A stretch of DNA of 64,000 nucleotides from Ruegeria sp. R14_0 (GTDB lineage Bacteria > Pseudomonadota > Alphaproteobacteria > Rhodobacterales > Rhodobacteraceae): NCBI RefSeq assembly GCF_017743975.1, contig NZ_JAGHRC010000004.1, forward strand, positions 434,001 through 498,000, given 5' to 3'. The notes beneath the pieces were generated by a model, which was not told where the DNA came from, made no database searches, and saw nothing but the letters and a program-made list of their open reading frames with translations. Position 1 is the first letter of the stretch. Each line of letters begins with the position of its first letter. The position numbers and the translations under genes are program-made. Below are positions 1 through 9,918 of this stretch, in pieces.

Positions 1-517
1 GATCATGGGCCTCTATCTGGCGCTGGGTATCATGATCCCGATCCGCATCGGCACGGTCGCGATCCTGGAAATGATGGTCGCGACCGGTTTGGTCAACACG
101 CTTTGGGCGCTGATCCTCGTCTACACCGCACAAGGCCTGCCGCTGGCCGTGTTCATCCTGTCCGAGTTCATGCGGCAAGTCTCGGACGATCTGAAAAACG
201 CGGGCCGGGTTGATGGGCTGTCCGAATACACGATTTTCTTCCGACTGGTCTTGCCGCTGGTTCGACCCGCGATGGCAACTGTTGCCGTCTTTAACATGAT
301 CCCGATCTGGAACGATCTGTGGTTCCCGCTGATCCTTGCCCCGGCTGAGGAAACCAAAACGCTGACGCTGGGCAGTCAGGTCTTCATCGGCCAGTTCGTC
401 ACCGACTGGAACGCGGTTCTGTCGGCGCTGTCGATGGCAATTCTACCGGTACTGGTGCTCTACGTTATCTTCTCGCGCCAACTGATCCGCGGCATTACGT
501 CAGGAGCTGTCAAATGA
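1..517 (+). CDS. Sugar ABC transporter permease, MalG type (5' end cut off)
   Basis: This is the C-terminal part (about 171 residues) of an inner-membrane permease of the MalG/UgpE type; full members have about 280 residues, so the start lies before the window. Several hydrophobic segments are visible. The cytoplasmic EAA loop that docks on the ATPase is recognisable, from EFMRQV near residue 57 through DGLSEYTIFFRLVLPL. The stop overlaps the start of the next gene by 4 bp (ATGA), and a MalK/UgpC-type ATPase follows one gene later, so this is the end of a carbohydrate uptake operon. The binding protein and partner permease must lie upstream. The substrate cannot be read from this fragment. 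Confidence 0.93.
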   Translation, partial: IMGLYLALGIMIPIRIGTVAILEMMVATGLVNTLWALILVYTAQGLPLAVFILSEFMRQVSDDLKNAGRVDGLSEYTIFFRLVLPLVRPAMATVAVFNMIPIWNDLWFPLILAPAEETKTLTLGSQVFIGQFVTDWNAVLSALSMAILPVLVLYVIFSRQLIRGITSGAVK

Positions 518-1544
518 CCCGAGTTCTGATCGCTGGCCTTGGTAATATGGGCCTGAGCCATGCACTGGCCCACCACAACCATCCAGACGCCCAGATCGTG
601 GGACTGGTGAACCGGTCCGGGCGCGTAGACCATCCTGATCTGTCGGCCTATCCGGCCTATTCGGATTTTCACGCTGCTTTGGCCGAGACAAAACCGGACC
701 TGGTGGTCATCGCGACCTATTCTGACAGCCACGCTGACTTTGCCTGCGCCGCGATGGAGGCAGGTGCGCATGTCTTTGTCGAAAAACCGCTGGCAACCAC
801 GGTGACCGACGCCAAGCGCGTTGTCGCCAAAGCCATCGAGACCAACCGCAAACTGGTCATCGGCTATATCCTGCGGCACCACCCGTCCTGGATACGCCTG
901 ATCGCTGAGGCGCGGGGTTTGGGTGGGCCATATGTGTTTCGCCTGAACCTGAACCAGCAATCCTCGGGCGCCGAGTGGGAAACGCACAAGGCGCTGATGC
1001 AGACCACATCACCCATCGTCGATTGCGGTGTGCACTATGTCGACGTGATGTGCCAGATCACGGACTCGGATCCTGTGCGGGTGCATGGAATGGGTCTGCG
1101 GCTGAGCGATGAGATCGCCGAGGACATGTACAACTACGGTCAGTTTCAGGTGATCTTCGAGGACGGCTCGGTCGGCTGGTACGAGGCTGGCTGGGGGCCA
1201 ATGATGTCCGAAACCGCGTTCTTCGTAAAAGACATCGTCTCGCCCAACGGATCAGTTTCGATCACCGACGGCAACAAGGGCGCATCGGCCGATATCGACG
1301 GCCACACCAAGGTCGGCGGCATTCTGGTCCACCGCCCCGACGGCGACCAGACAATCGATATGCCCGATGAACCCGGCCATCAGGAGCTCTGCGATGCTGA
1401 ACAAGCCTATATGCTGCGCGCCATCGCCGAAGATATGGACCTGACCCGCCACATGAATGACGCCGTGCAATCGCTGGCCATCTGTCTGGCCGCAGACGAA
1501 AGTATCCGCACCGGCCAACCCATTACGCTGAAAGAGGCACGCAA

Positions 1545-1548
<4 letters not shown>
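514..1548 (+). CDS. Gfo/Idh/MocA family oxidoreductase
   Basis: NAD(P)-dependent sugar or polyol dehydrogenase of 344 residues. The N-terminus has a Rossmann nucleotide site (VLIAGLGNMG, residues 4-13). The EKPLATT motif near residue 91 carries the family's catalytic-region Lys, and DCGVHYVDV near 169 carries the conserved His. The C-terminal half is the alpha/beta substrate domain. It overlaps the permease upstream and the ATPase downstream by 4 bp each, so it is translationally coupled to the transporter and probably oxidises the imported sugar or a derivative. The substrate is unknown. Confidence 0.93.
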
Positions 1549-2540
<992 letters not shown>

Positions 2541-2574
2541 CAGCATACTACCCAGCCGTGTTGCCTGGCTGCAT

Positions 2575-2590
2575 CTGGCAGGATTGCCAG
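2575..2590 (+). terminator. Weak hairpin after the sugar ABC operon
   Basis: CTGGCA and TGCCAG pair around a GGAT loop, 35 bp after the ATPase stop. No U-tract follows directly, although a T5 run occurs about 10 bases later. It may be a weak terminator between the ABC operon and the chorismate mutase gene. This is inference from the inverted repeat only. Confidence 0.3.
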
Positions 2591-2686
2591 CGGCTGCGCG
2601 TTTTTGCGCTTGGATGAGTGCTTGTGAACTGCGAAAAGCAGGTTTCAGCCACCGTCGTAAATGGGATGCACCAAGTGATCGACTAT

Positions 2687-3235
2687 ATGAACCGGAATCT
2701 GCGGTCGAAACCTGTTCTGGCACTCTGCTTTCTGCTGCTTGGCAGCGTGCAGGTCAGTGCTGACGTAGACGACTTGTTCGGATCAATACACGAGCGTTTG
2801 ACCTGGATGAAAGGTGTCGCGGCGTGGAAGCATGAGAATGCGGTCGCCGTGGAAGACCTTGAACGTGAGGCCGTTGTGCTGAAAGCCGCTGTGGATGCCG
2901 CGCAGGAACTGGGTCTGTCCGGACCAAGTGTAGTCGCCTTCTTTCAGGCACAGATCGACGCTGCAAAAGCCATCCAGGAATGTTGGATCGAGCAGTGGGA
3001 GGCCGGTGGCAGCGCCCCGGAAGAAGCCCCTGACCTGGTGACGGAAATCCGGCCCGAACTGCTTCGTCTGGGCAATCAGGTGCTGGCGACCCTTGCCGAA
3101 GAAATCACTCAAAACGGAGCGATCGACGAACCAGACCGAGAAAGCTTTGAAACGACCGTCTCAATTGAATGTCTGGATAATGAAGCCCGGTCTGACATTT
3201 TCGGCGGGTTGAAACAGGTCGATTTGGCGAATTGA
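2687..3235 (+). CDS. Periplasmic chorismate mutase (gamma-class AroQ)
   Basis: Secreted chorismate mutase of about 182 residues, converting chorismate to prephenate. From the ATG at 2687 the protein opens with a basic stretch and hydrophobic core ending VQVSA, a typical Sec signal peptide; the frame is open from 2618 but the extra residues would spoil the signal. The all-helical AroQ fold is recognisable: Arg in IHERL, Lys in AWKHE and Arg in LEREAV match the chorismate-binding residues of secreted mutases such as Mycobacterium Rv1885c. The helix FQAQIDAAKAIQ, with Gln at the catalytic Glu/Gln position, and GNQVL also fit. It stands alone, so its periplasmic role is unclear. Confidence 0.82.
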   Translation: MNRNLRSKPVLALCFLLLGSVQVSADVDDLFGSIHERLTWMKGVAAWKHENAVAVEDLEREAVVLKAAVDAAQELGLSGPSVVAFFQAQIDAAKAIQECWIEQWEAGGSAPEEAPDLVTEIRPELLRLGNQVLATLAEEITQNGAIDEPDRESFETTVSIECLDNEARSDIFGGLKQVDLAN

Positions 3236-3294
3236 GCCCCAAAGTTTGTTGGCAGGATCAATCACAGTCAGTTGCAAAGGGCGCCATGCTCGGG

Positions 3295-4167
3295 TCACCG
3301 CTTGGACGTCGCGTATTTCTCGGACTCGCTGTAGTAGTCGTCGAATCCAATCCGTTGCCGTAGCTCTGCGAAATCCATCCGACCAGGGCGTTCGTCGCTC
3401 TGCATGGACCTGAGGCAGGTCACCATCGCCTGCATCGCTGCGGCCATCAGCGACAGCGGGTAGGCTGCGATGGAATAGCCGATGTCTTGCAATACAGCGT
3501 TGGGCAAGTCGGGTGTTTCGCCACCTTCGACAATATTGGCCATTTGCGGAAGTGGCACGGCGCTGCAAATCTCGCGCATTTCTTCTTCGCTGCGAGGCGC
3601 TTCAACGAACAGAATGTCTGCTCCGATTTCCGCGAACTTCTCGGCGCGGGCAATCGCTTCGCCAAGCCCGTGATCATGTCGCGCATCAGTACGCGCCAGG
3701 ATCAGGATGTCGCCCCCGTTTGCCCGAAGATCCTCGCGCGCGTCAACGGCGGCGCGAATACGGTCGAACGCTTCGTCCCGCCCCACAACGGCCTTGCCGG
3801 GTGTATGCCCGCAGCGCTTGGGGGCAAGTTGATCTTCGATCATGACGGCTGCGCATCCCGCGCGGGCGAACCCTTCGACAGTGCGGCGTACATTCATGGC
3901 GTTGCCGTACCCCGTATCGCCATCGCCGATCAGAGGGATATCAACCGCGCCGGCAATATTGCGGGCCTGATCAATGACTTCGCCATAGCTCATGAGACCC
4001 AGATCAGGCGCCCCGATGCGGCTGGCCGAAGCGCCAAATCCCGACATGAATGTCAGCGCATACCCTTCCTGCGCGATCAGTTTTGCGGACAGCGCATCAA
4101 AGCAGCAAGGCATGATGTGGCACTGATCCTGCTGCAAAAGATGGCGTAGTTTCGCGGCCTGGGTCAT
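3295..4167 (-). CDS. Isocitrate lyase/PEP mutase family C-C lyase
   Basis: Enzyme of 290 residues in the isocitrate lyase/phosphoenolpyruvate mutase superfamily, a TIM barrel that makes or breaks C-C or C-P bonds of 2-oxo acid-type substrates. The Mg-binding stretch GDGDTGYGN (about 81-89) and the active-site loop PKRCGH (about 115) with its catalytic Cys are present; the Cys favours a lyase such as 2-methylisocitrate or dimethylmalate lyase over a plain oxaloacetate decarboxylase. It is the last gene of the TRAP operon (7 bp after the large permease), so it probably cleaves the imported carboxylate. Exact substrate not assignable. Confidence 0.85.
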   Translation of the reverse strand: MTQAAKLRHLLQQDQCHIMPCCFDALSAKLIAQEGYALTFMSGFGASASRIGAPDLGLMSYGEVIDQARNIAGAVDIPLIGDGDTGYGNAMNVRRTVEGFARAGCAAVMIEDQLAPKRCGHTPGKAVVGRDEAFDRIRAAVDAREDLRANGGDILILARTDARHDHGLGEAIARAEKFAEIGADILFVEAPRSEEEMREICSAVPLPQMANIVEGGETPDLPNAVLQDIGYSIAAYPLSLMAAAMQAMVTCLRSMQSDERPGRMDFAELRQRIGFDDYYSESEKYATSKR

Positions 4168-4174
4168 GACGGTT

Positions 4175-5449
4175 CTACCATTTGAAAGGGATATAAAGGG
4201 CTAGGTCCGGCACCATATAGAGAACAGCAACCGTCACCAGCATTAGCAGCAGGAAAGGCCACACGCCACGGGCCACCTCGCCCAGCGAGACGCGCGCAAC
4301 GGCCTGTATCACGTAAAGGTTCAACCCGACGGGTGGTGTGATCAGCGCGCACTCCACCATGATCACCATGAAGATCCCGAACCAGATCGGATCAAACCCA
4401 AGGCCCGTTGCGGCAGGCAACAGAACGGGGGTCATGATCAGGATCATTGAAAGCGCTTCGAAGACGAGGCCCATCAACAGCAACACAACGCAGACCAGCA
4501 GGATGAAGACCACCGGCCCCTCGATGTTGGCGGCAATGAACGCCGAGATGTCCTGCGGAATCCGATAAAGCGCGATTGCCTTTCCGAACACCTTGGCCCC
4601 CGCGACGATCAGCAAGATGGCTGTCGTGGTTACGGCACTTTCCTTGACGGCGTCCCAAAATGCAGCCCATGTCAGGGTCCGCAGCCAGAATACGGTGATT
4701 AGGATGGCAGCCGCAAAGCCCACCGCGGCCGCCTCGGTCGGAGTGAACGCACCGGAATACAGCCCGAGCACGATCAGCAGGGCCAGCGCAAAGGACGGAA
4801 GCGCCCGCATCGAACTGCGCATCCTTTGCTGCATGTCCGCTTTTTCAACCGGAACGTAGTTCGGTGACAAACGCGCATGAATCATTGCGAACAGTACAAA
4901 GAGTGCCACCAGCAACAACCCCGGGCCGATGCCCGCAAGAAACAGGGCAATGACTGACTCTTCGGCCACAAAACCGAAGACGATCATGGGTATGGATGGG
5001 GGGATCAGAATGCCCAGCGTTCCACCTGCAGCGAGCAGGCCATAGACAAAGCGCTTGTCATAGCCCCGGTTAACCATCTCTGGGATTGCGACCGTCCCGA
5101 TGGTGGCAGCAGTGGCGACCGATGAACCTGAGATCGCGGCAAAAAGACCGCAGCTGAGGATCGTTGCCACGGCCAGCCCACCCGGCCAGTGCCCGACCCA
5201 GGCCTGCACAGCTGCAAACAGATCGCGCCCCACTCCGCCCTTCAACAAGACGTTGGACATCAGCAGAAAAAGCGGCACCGCGAGAAGGATGAAACCGTCC
5301 AGAGTGGACAGCACCGCCTGAGGTGCCATAAGGGGCGAGAAGCCTCCGAGCAGCAGCATGCCAAGCCCGAGGCCACCCAAGGCAAAGGCAACGGGCACGC
5401 CGATCAGCAGCAGCCCAAAAAGGCAGGCCAGTATGATGAGAACCGTCAT
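4175..5449 (-). CDS. TRAP transporter large permease (DctM type)
   Basis: Membrane subunit of 424 residues with about twelve hydrophobic segments. It forms the ion-coupled translocation channel of a tripartite ATP-independent periplasmic transporter. Typical DctM features are GVPVAFALG near the N-terminus, ISGSSVATAATIGTVAIPEM around 109-128 and GILIPPSIPMI around 145. It overlaps the small permease gene by 4 bp and precedes the lyase. With the binding protein at 5995-6975 it makes a complete transporter. Confidence 0.96.
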   Translation of the reverse strand: MTVLIILACLFGLLLIGVPVAFALGGLGLGMLLLGGFSPLMAPQAVLSTLDGFILLAVPLFLLMSNVLLKGGVGRDLFAAVQAWVGHWPGGLAVATILSCGLFAAISGSSVATAATIGTVAIPEMVNRGYDKRFVYGLLAAGGTLGILIPPSIPMIVFGFVAEESVIALFLAGIGPGLLLVALFVLFAMIHARLSPNYVPVEKADMQQRMRSSMRALPSFALALLIVLGLYSGAFTPTEAAAVGFAAAILITVFWLRTLTWAAFWDAVKESAVTTTAILLIVAGAKVFGKAIALYRIPQDISAFIAANIEGPVVFILLVCVVLLLMGLVFEALSMILIMTPVLLPAATGLGFDPIWFGIFMVIMVECALITPPVGLNLYVIQAVARVSLGEVARGVWPFLLLMLVTVAVLYMVPDLALYIPFKW

Positions 5450-5964
5450 TCGTGGCTACCGCCCAAAGATGAGATATGTTCCGTACGCAAAGACAAAAGT
5501 TCGACCACGGCCTGGGCCGTAACCAGCACGAACCCAACTGGAACCGACAATTCGGCCACCCAGCTTGGAAGATCCAACAGCGACCCGGTGGTACGTCCGC
5601 GGTCCCAGCTGTCGAAAAAGATCTCCCACCCCCAAAACGCAACGATTGCCGAAAAGGCGATCAGGACCATCAGGGAAATCGCGACGCATATCTTTTGCGT
5701 CTTTGCTGGCATCAGGGCTGTGAGCGCATTCACGGTGATATGGCGGCGCATGTTCAGCACCCACCCCAAGGACAGCAGGCACCCCCAGATCAGGCACAGC
5801 TGGCTCAGCTCTGCAGCCCAAATGGTCGGTTTGATAAAAAAGTACCGGGCGATGACCTCATAGGTCAGCATCGCGCCCGTCGCAGCCATCAGGCACGCAC
5901 CAAGCAGTCCGGCAAAGCGGGATATGGTGGTTATCAAGTGCATCAGGATCGTCCGCGGGCGCAA
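5446..5964 (-). CDS. TRAP transporter small permease (DctQ type)
   Basis: Small membrane subunit of 172 residues with four hydrophobic helices (starting near residues 12, 53, 88 and 135), the expected DctQ topology. It pairs with the DctM subunit encoded immediately downstream (4-bp overlap); the binding-protein gene lies 30 bp upstream. ARYFFIKPTIWAAEL after the first helix matches the conserved cytoplasmic segment of the family. An in-frame ATG seven codons later could also be the start. Confidence 0.94.
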   Translation of the reverse strand: MRPRTILMHLITTISRFAGLLGACLMAATGAMLTYEVIARYFFIKPTIWAAELSQLCLIWGCLLSLGWVLNMRRHITVNALTALMPAKTQKICVAISLMVLIAFSAIVAFWGWEIFFDSWDRGRTTGSLLDLPSWVAELSVPVGFVLVTAQAVVELLSLRTEHISSLGGSHE

Positions 5965-5994
5965 CGCGCAAGACGCCGCCCGCTGCTCAACACA

Positions 5995-6975
5995 TCAGTT
6001 TCCAGCGGCGCTTAGGGCTTTTTGCCCGGCTTCCCCGGCAGCGTCCAGATAGGCGTCGTAGACGGGTTGCGCGACGGCCTTCCATTGAGCCAGCTCATCC
6101 TCTGTCAGTTCCACGACGGTCATCCCGTTTTCTTGGGCGGCGGCATAGGCTTCGGCCTCGATCGCGGCCATCTTGTCGCGAACATCTGCCTGCGCAACAG
6201 CGGCAGCTTCAGCGATGTGAGCGCGGTTTTCTTCTGACAGCCCGTTCCACCAGTCGCTGTTGACGACCACAACGAATTCAATGTCCGCATGGTTCGTTAC
6301 GGTGATCGTATCCATCACCTCCCACAGTTTGCGGGACTTTACGCCGGATACGCCGGTCATGCCCACGTCAACCGTTCCGCGCTGGTAGGCCAGGTACTGT
6401 TCCGAACCTGAAATCAGGGTCGGCGCGCCGCCCGCAGCGGTCACAAAGTCGCCTAGCGTTTTGCCAAAGACCCGAACCTTCTTGCCTTCCAGATCAGCAG
6501 GGGTGCGGATCGGTTCGCCATTCGACAGCATGATGGCACCGCCATAGGCCTGCCAGAACAAAACCTGCCCTCCGGTTTTCTCGATCTCGGCTTCGATGAT
6601 TTCGCGCACATCCGCGCCTTCAGCGACGGCCGCGCGCACCTTGTCTTCGCTGTTGAACAGGAAGGGCATATAGAAGACATCCACTACCGGCGCATCGCCA
6701 ACATAGCGGGTCAGTGACGCGACACCGGCCTCGATTGCGCCAGAGCCAACCGCAGCAGGAACTTCCTTATCCTTGTAGAGTGTCGCGCTGTCATAGATTT
6801 CAACGTCGATCGCGCCACCTGTGCGTTCTTCGACTTCCTTCTCGAACAGCACCAGATTCTGCCCCAAATGGCTTTTGAGCGGCAACTGCAGTGAAATCCG
6901 CATCTTTTCCTGCGCGACAACGGCAGACGCAGATAACGCCACGGCGAGCGCGGCTCCTACAAAGTGTTTAACCAT
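5995..6975 (-). CDS. TRAP transporter substrate-binding protein (DctP type)
   Basis: Periplasmic solute receptor of 326 residues and first gene of the TRAP operon. A Sec signal peptide spans about residues 1-22 (hydrophobic core, cleavage near VVAQ). The mature protein shows the DctP pattern: SHLGQNLVLFEKEVEERTGG, and KVRVFGKTLGDFVTAAGG, where the conserved Arg normally forms the salt bridge to the substrate carboxylate. The ligand is therefore probably an organic acid, consistent with the downstream isocitrate-lyase-family enzyme. A palindrome about 80 bp upstream may be the operator. Confidence 0.95.
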   Translation of the reverse strand: MVKHFVGAALAVALSASAVVAQEKMRISLQLPLKSHLGQNLVLFEKEVEERTGGAIDVEIYDSATLYKDKEVPAAVGSGAIEAGVASLTRYVGDAPVVDVFYMPFLFNSEDKVRAAVAEGADVREIIEAEIEKTGGQVLFWQAYGGAIMLSNGEPIRTPADLEGKKVRVFGKTLGDFVTAAGGAPTLISGSEQYLAYQRGTVDVGMTGVSGVKSRKLWEVMDTITVTNHADIEFVVVVNSDWWNGLSEENRAHIAEAAAVAQADVRDKMAAIEAEAYAAAQENGMTVVELTEDELAQWKAVAQPVYDAYLDAAGEAGQKALSAAGN

Positions 6976-7056
6976 TTTCTCCTCCCAATTGCGACGTAAT
7001 CTCTGATCAGAAGTAATGCCTTGCGCCTTGTGGGGCGTAGCAGCTTACGATCTCCC

Positions 7057-7077
7057 TTAGTATCACTTTAATACTAA
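7057..7077. promoter_or_regulatory. Palindromic operator candidate of the TRAP operon
   Basis: Perfect inverted repeat TTAGTAT-N7-ATACTAA, centred about 92 bp before the start of the binding-protein gene. It lies in an AT-rich part of the 287-bp gap after the aldehyde dehydrogenase gene. Spacing and symmetry suit a dimeric regulator. No regulator gene is adjacent, so the binder is unknown. Confidence 0.45.
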
Positions 7078-7262
7078 TGACATTCGAAACGTCAACAATT
7101 TCAGTCCCTTCCAGCGGCCGAAGCTGCCTTCCATTCGCATCAAGAGGTGGTTTCATCCTTGTTTCGACTGGTCCAACGCCAAACGTCCTGTTTAACGTGA
7201 ACGCCGTCTGATCATCGCAGGTATGACAGCCCCACTAAATGCGAAGCTGCCACTGGGTTTGT

Positions 7263-8759
7263 TCAGACACTTATGTTGATCTCTTCCGGCAGGTTCTGGT
7301 AGCAGACGGGCCGCAGGAACCGGCGGATCGAAAGTGTACCTACACTCGTCGCCCCGAAGTTGGTCGAGGCCGGGTATGGACCGCCATGGACCATCGAGTC
7401 GGCAACCTCGACGCCGGTCGGAAAGCCGTTGAACAGAACCCGCCCGGCTTTGCGTTCAAGGATAGGCATCAACGTTGCGGCTGCCTTGGCGTCAGCCTGC
7501 TCCATGTGGACGGTTGCGGTTAGCTGTCCTTCAAGCCCGCGTGCGAGTGGAGCGAAAGCGTCGACATCCTTGGCCACAACCACCACGCCCAGCGGGCCGA
7601 AAACCTCATGCGACAAGACGGGGTTGGCCTGAAAGACCTCGGCCGAGGTTCGGTAAAGAAACGCGCCAGCCTGACGATTTTCTGCTGTGCCGGAAACCAC
7701 TGCCTCCACCGCGGGTGTCGACGCGATCCGATCACGTCCATCGCAAAACGCCTGCGCAATTCCGTCCGTCAGCATCGTTTGAGGGGCCGTATCCTGCAAA
7801 GCTGCAGCGGCTTGTGCGATAAATTCCTCTGCCTCCGGGCCTTCGGGCAAAAGGGCAATGCCGGGGTTGGTGCAAAACTGCCCGGCCCCCATGGTCAGGG
7901 ACGCGGCCCAACCCCGCGCGATGTCGGCACCACGGGACTTTAAGGCACCGGGCAGTATGAACATCGGGTTGACCGACCCCAGCTCGCCGAAAAACGGAAT
8001 GGGCTCGTCACGAGCGGCGCAAAGGTCAAACAAAGCGCGACCACCGCGCAACGATCCTGTGAAGCCAACTGCCTTGATGAACGGATTCTGAACCAGCGCG
8101 CCACCAACAGCGACGCCGCCATCCTGCACGAAACTGAAGACGCCCGGATGCAGGTCCAGAGCCTGTCGCGCCGCATCCACAGCCTCGGCCACGATCTCGC
8201 CCGTGCCGGGATGCGCCGGGTGGCCTTTGACCACTACCGGGCATCCCGCAGCAAGCGCGGCTGCGGTATCCCCGCCTGCGGTTGAAAATGCCAATGGGAA
8301 GTTCGATGCGCCAAAGACGGCAACCGGACCGATGGGGCGCTGCACCATTTTCAGGTCCGGACGGGGCAAGGGCTGACGATCAGGCAAAGCCGCGTTGTGG
8401 CGGTAGTCTAGGTAGCCTCCATCGCGAATATGTTGCGCGAACAGGCGCAACTGACCGGTTGTGCGCCCGCGCTCACCCTCAAGCCGCGCCGCCGGAAGCC
8501 CGGTTTCAGAGACGCCGATTTCCGTGATGTCCGCGCCGCGTTTTTCGATCTCATCGGCAATACGTTCCAGAAAAACCGCGCGCTCTTCACGCGTGGAATA
8601 CCCATAGGACCAAAAGGCGTCCTCGGCAGCTGCGCAGGCTTTTTCCACCAATTCCGGTGTCCCTGCCGAGTAGGTTTTGGCGTCTCCGGTCGCGGGTGAA
8701 GACTGAAAGCTGCCTTCTCCGGCCATCCATTCACCTGCAATCAGGCTGTTTCCATTCAT
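7263..8759 (-). CDS. Aldehyde dehydrogenase (NADP+), 2,5-dioxovalerate/alpha-ketoglutaric semialdehyde type
   Basis: Cytosolic aldehyde dehydrogenase of 498 residues, closest by pattern to alpha-ketoglutaric semialdehyde (2,5-dioxopentanoate) dehydrogenases. Visible: FGASNFPLAFSTAGGDTAAA (cofactor region near 150), catalytic Glu in FFGELGSVNP (near 255) and catalytic Cys in GAGQFCTNPG (near 292). It lies 10 bp after the FAH-family gene at the end of the ten-gene operon, with AAGGAA before its ATG. Together the two suit the last steps of an oxidative pentonate-type route ending in 2-oxoglutarate. The assignment to that substrate is inference from family resemblance and context. Confidence 0.85.
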   Translation of the reverse strand: MNGNSLIAGEWMAGEGSFQSSPATGDAKTYSAGTPELVEKACAAAEDAFWSYGYSTREERAVFLERIADEIEKRGADITEIGVSETGLPAARLEGERGRTTGQLRLFAQHIRDGGYLDYRHNAALPDRQPLPRPDLKMVQRPIGPVAVFGASNFPLAFSTAGGDTAAALAAGCPVVVKGHPAHPGTGEIVAEAVDAARQALDLHPGVFSFVQDGGVAVGGALVQNPFIKAVGFTGSLRGGRALFDLCAARDEPIPFFGELGSVNPMFILPGALKSRGADIARGWAASLTMGAGQFCTNPGIALLPEGPEAEEFIAQAAAALQDTAPQTMLTDGIAQAFCDGRDRIASTPAVEAVVSGTAENRQAGAFLYRTSAEVFQANPVLSHEVFGPLGVVVVAKDVDAFAPLARGLEGQLTATVHMEQADAKAAATLMPILERKAGRVLFNGFPTGVEVADSMVHGGPYPASTNFGATSVGTLSIRRFLRPVCYQNLPEEINISV

Positions 8760-8769
8760 GTCAATTTCC

Positions 8770-9918
8770 TTAGATCAGTTTGCGTGCAGCAAGGTTTTTC
8801 ATCAACGCGCTCGTGCCAAAGACCCATGGCGGGCATTCGGTCGAAAGGCGCACGGTATTGGCCAGAGTTCCCAGCATTGGATTCGATATTTTGACAAGAT
8901 CACCCATCTTGTGCGTAAAGCCGCCACCGGGCGTGTCCCGGTCCTGCGTAGGAGCAAAAAGCGTACCCAGCATAAGGAAGAAACCGTCTGGGTATTGATG
9001 GTGCGCGCCGCGGGCCTGTCCCACAAGGTCCGCCGGATCGCGGCTGATTTCAGCCATCGAACTGGTTCCGTGCATTTCAAACCCTTCCTCGCCAGTGACT
9101 TTCAGGGTGAGTTCGGCCTGTCGAACGTCGTCCAGACCAAAGCTGTCGTCAAACAACCGCAGCATTGGACCAATGGCGCATGAGGCATTGTTGTCCTTGG
9201 CCTTGCCCAGCAGCAGGGCCGAGCGCCCCTCGACATCGCGCAGATTCACATCGTTGCCCAAGGTCGCCCCCTTGATACGGGCGGCACTGTCGACGGCCAG
9301 AACCACTTCGGGTTCGGGGTTGTTCCAGGTTGAGATCGGGTGCAGCCCGATGCTGGCCCCAAAACCCACCGCTGACATCGCTTGCGATTTGGTGAATACC
9401 TCGGCATCCGGGCCGATACCGACTTCAAGGTATTGCGACCACACATCTTCTGCGATCAGGGCGTCTTTCAGCGCCATCGCCTTGTCCGATCCGGGCACGA
9501 CATCGCGCAGACTATCACCCAGGATCTCGGTACAGCGGGCGCGGATGGAGTCCGCTTTGGCCGGGTCACCCTTGGCCTTTTCCTCGATCACGCGTTCAAG
9601 CATCGAGGACACGAAGGTGACGCCGCAAGCCTTGATCGGTTGCAAGTCAGAGGGTGCCAAGAAGTAGGGTTTCGTAGGGTCCGGTGTTTCCGTGGAATTG
9701 GCGGCGACTTCATCGACGCTGCCAATCACTGCGCCACTTGCCGCCCGCGTTATCGCTGCCGGATCGTCAAGTTCCAAGAGCGCCTGCATCGTTGGCAATT
9801 CTGCCGAGGTGATATCAACCAGCTGGTTGCCGCGCCGCACAACCAACGCAGGGCCTTGGGCTTCGGGCAGCCAGATTCGACCGACGAAGGTACCGGTGTC
9901 AGGTAAGTTCAGTTTCAT
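8770..9918 (-). CDS. Fumarylacetoacetate hydrolase family protein (sugar-acid dehydratase-like)
   Basis: FAH-fold protein of 382 residues. The ATG at 9918 is chosen because it overlaps the stop of the upstream hydrolase gene by 4 bp, although the frame runs open to 10020. The C-terminal two thirds carry the FAH barrel (EPEVVLAVDS, GNDVNLRDVEGRSA, GDLVKISNPMLGTL). This larger FAH subfamily includes 2-keto-3-deoxy-pentonate dehydratases, which make alpha-ketoglutaric semialdehyde, the expected substrate of the next gene's product. The chemistry is inferred; the fold and operon position are clear. Confidence 0.82.
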   Translation of the reverse strand: MKLNLPDTGTFVGRIWLPEAQGPALVVRRGNQLVDITSAELPTMQALLELDDPAAITRAASGAVIGSVDEVAANSTETPDPTKPYFLAPSDLQPIKACGVTFVSSMLERVIEEKAKGDPAKADSIRARCTEILGDSLRDVVPGSDKAMALKDALIAEDVWSQYLEVGIGPDAEVFTKSQAMSAVGFGASIGLHPISTWNNPEPEVVLAVDSAARIKGATLGNDVNLRDVEGRSALLLGKAKDNNASCAIGPMLRLFDDSFGLDDVRQAELTLKVTGEEGFEMHGTSSMAEISRDPADLVGQARGAHHQYPDGFFLMLGTLFAPTQDRDTPGGGFTHKMGDLVKISNPMLGTLANTVRLSTECPPWVFGTSALMKNLAARKLI

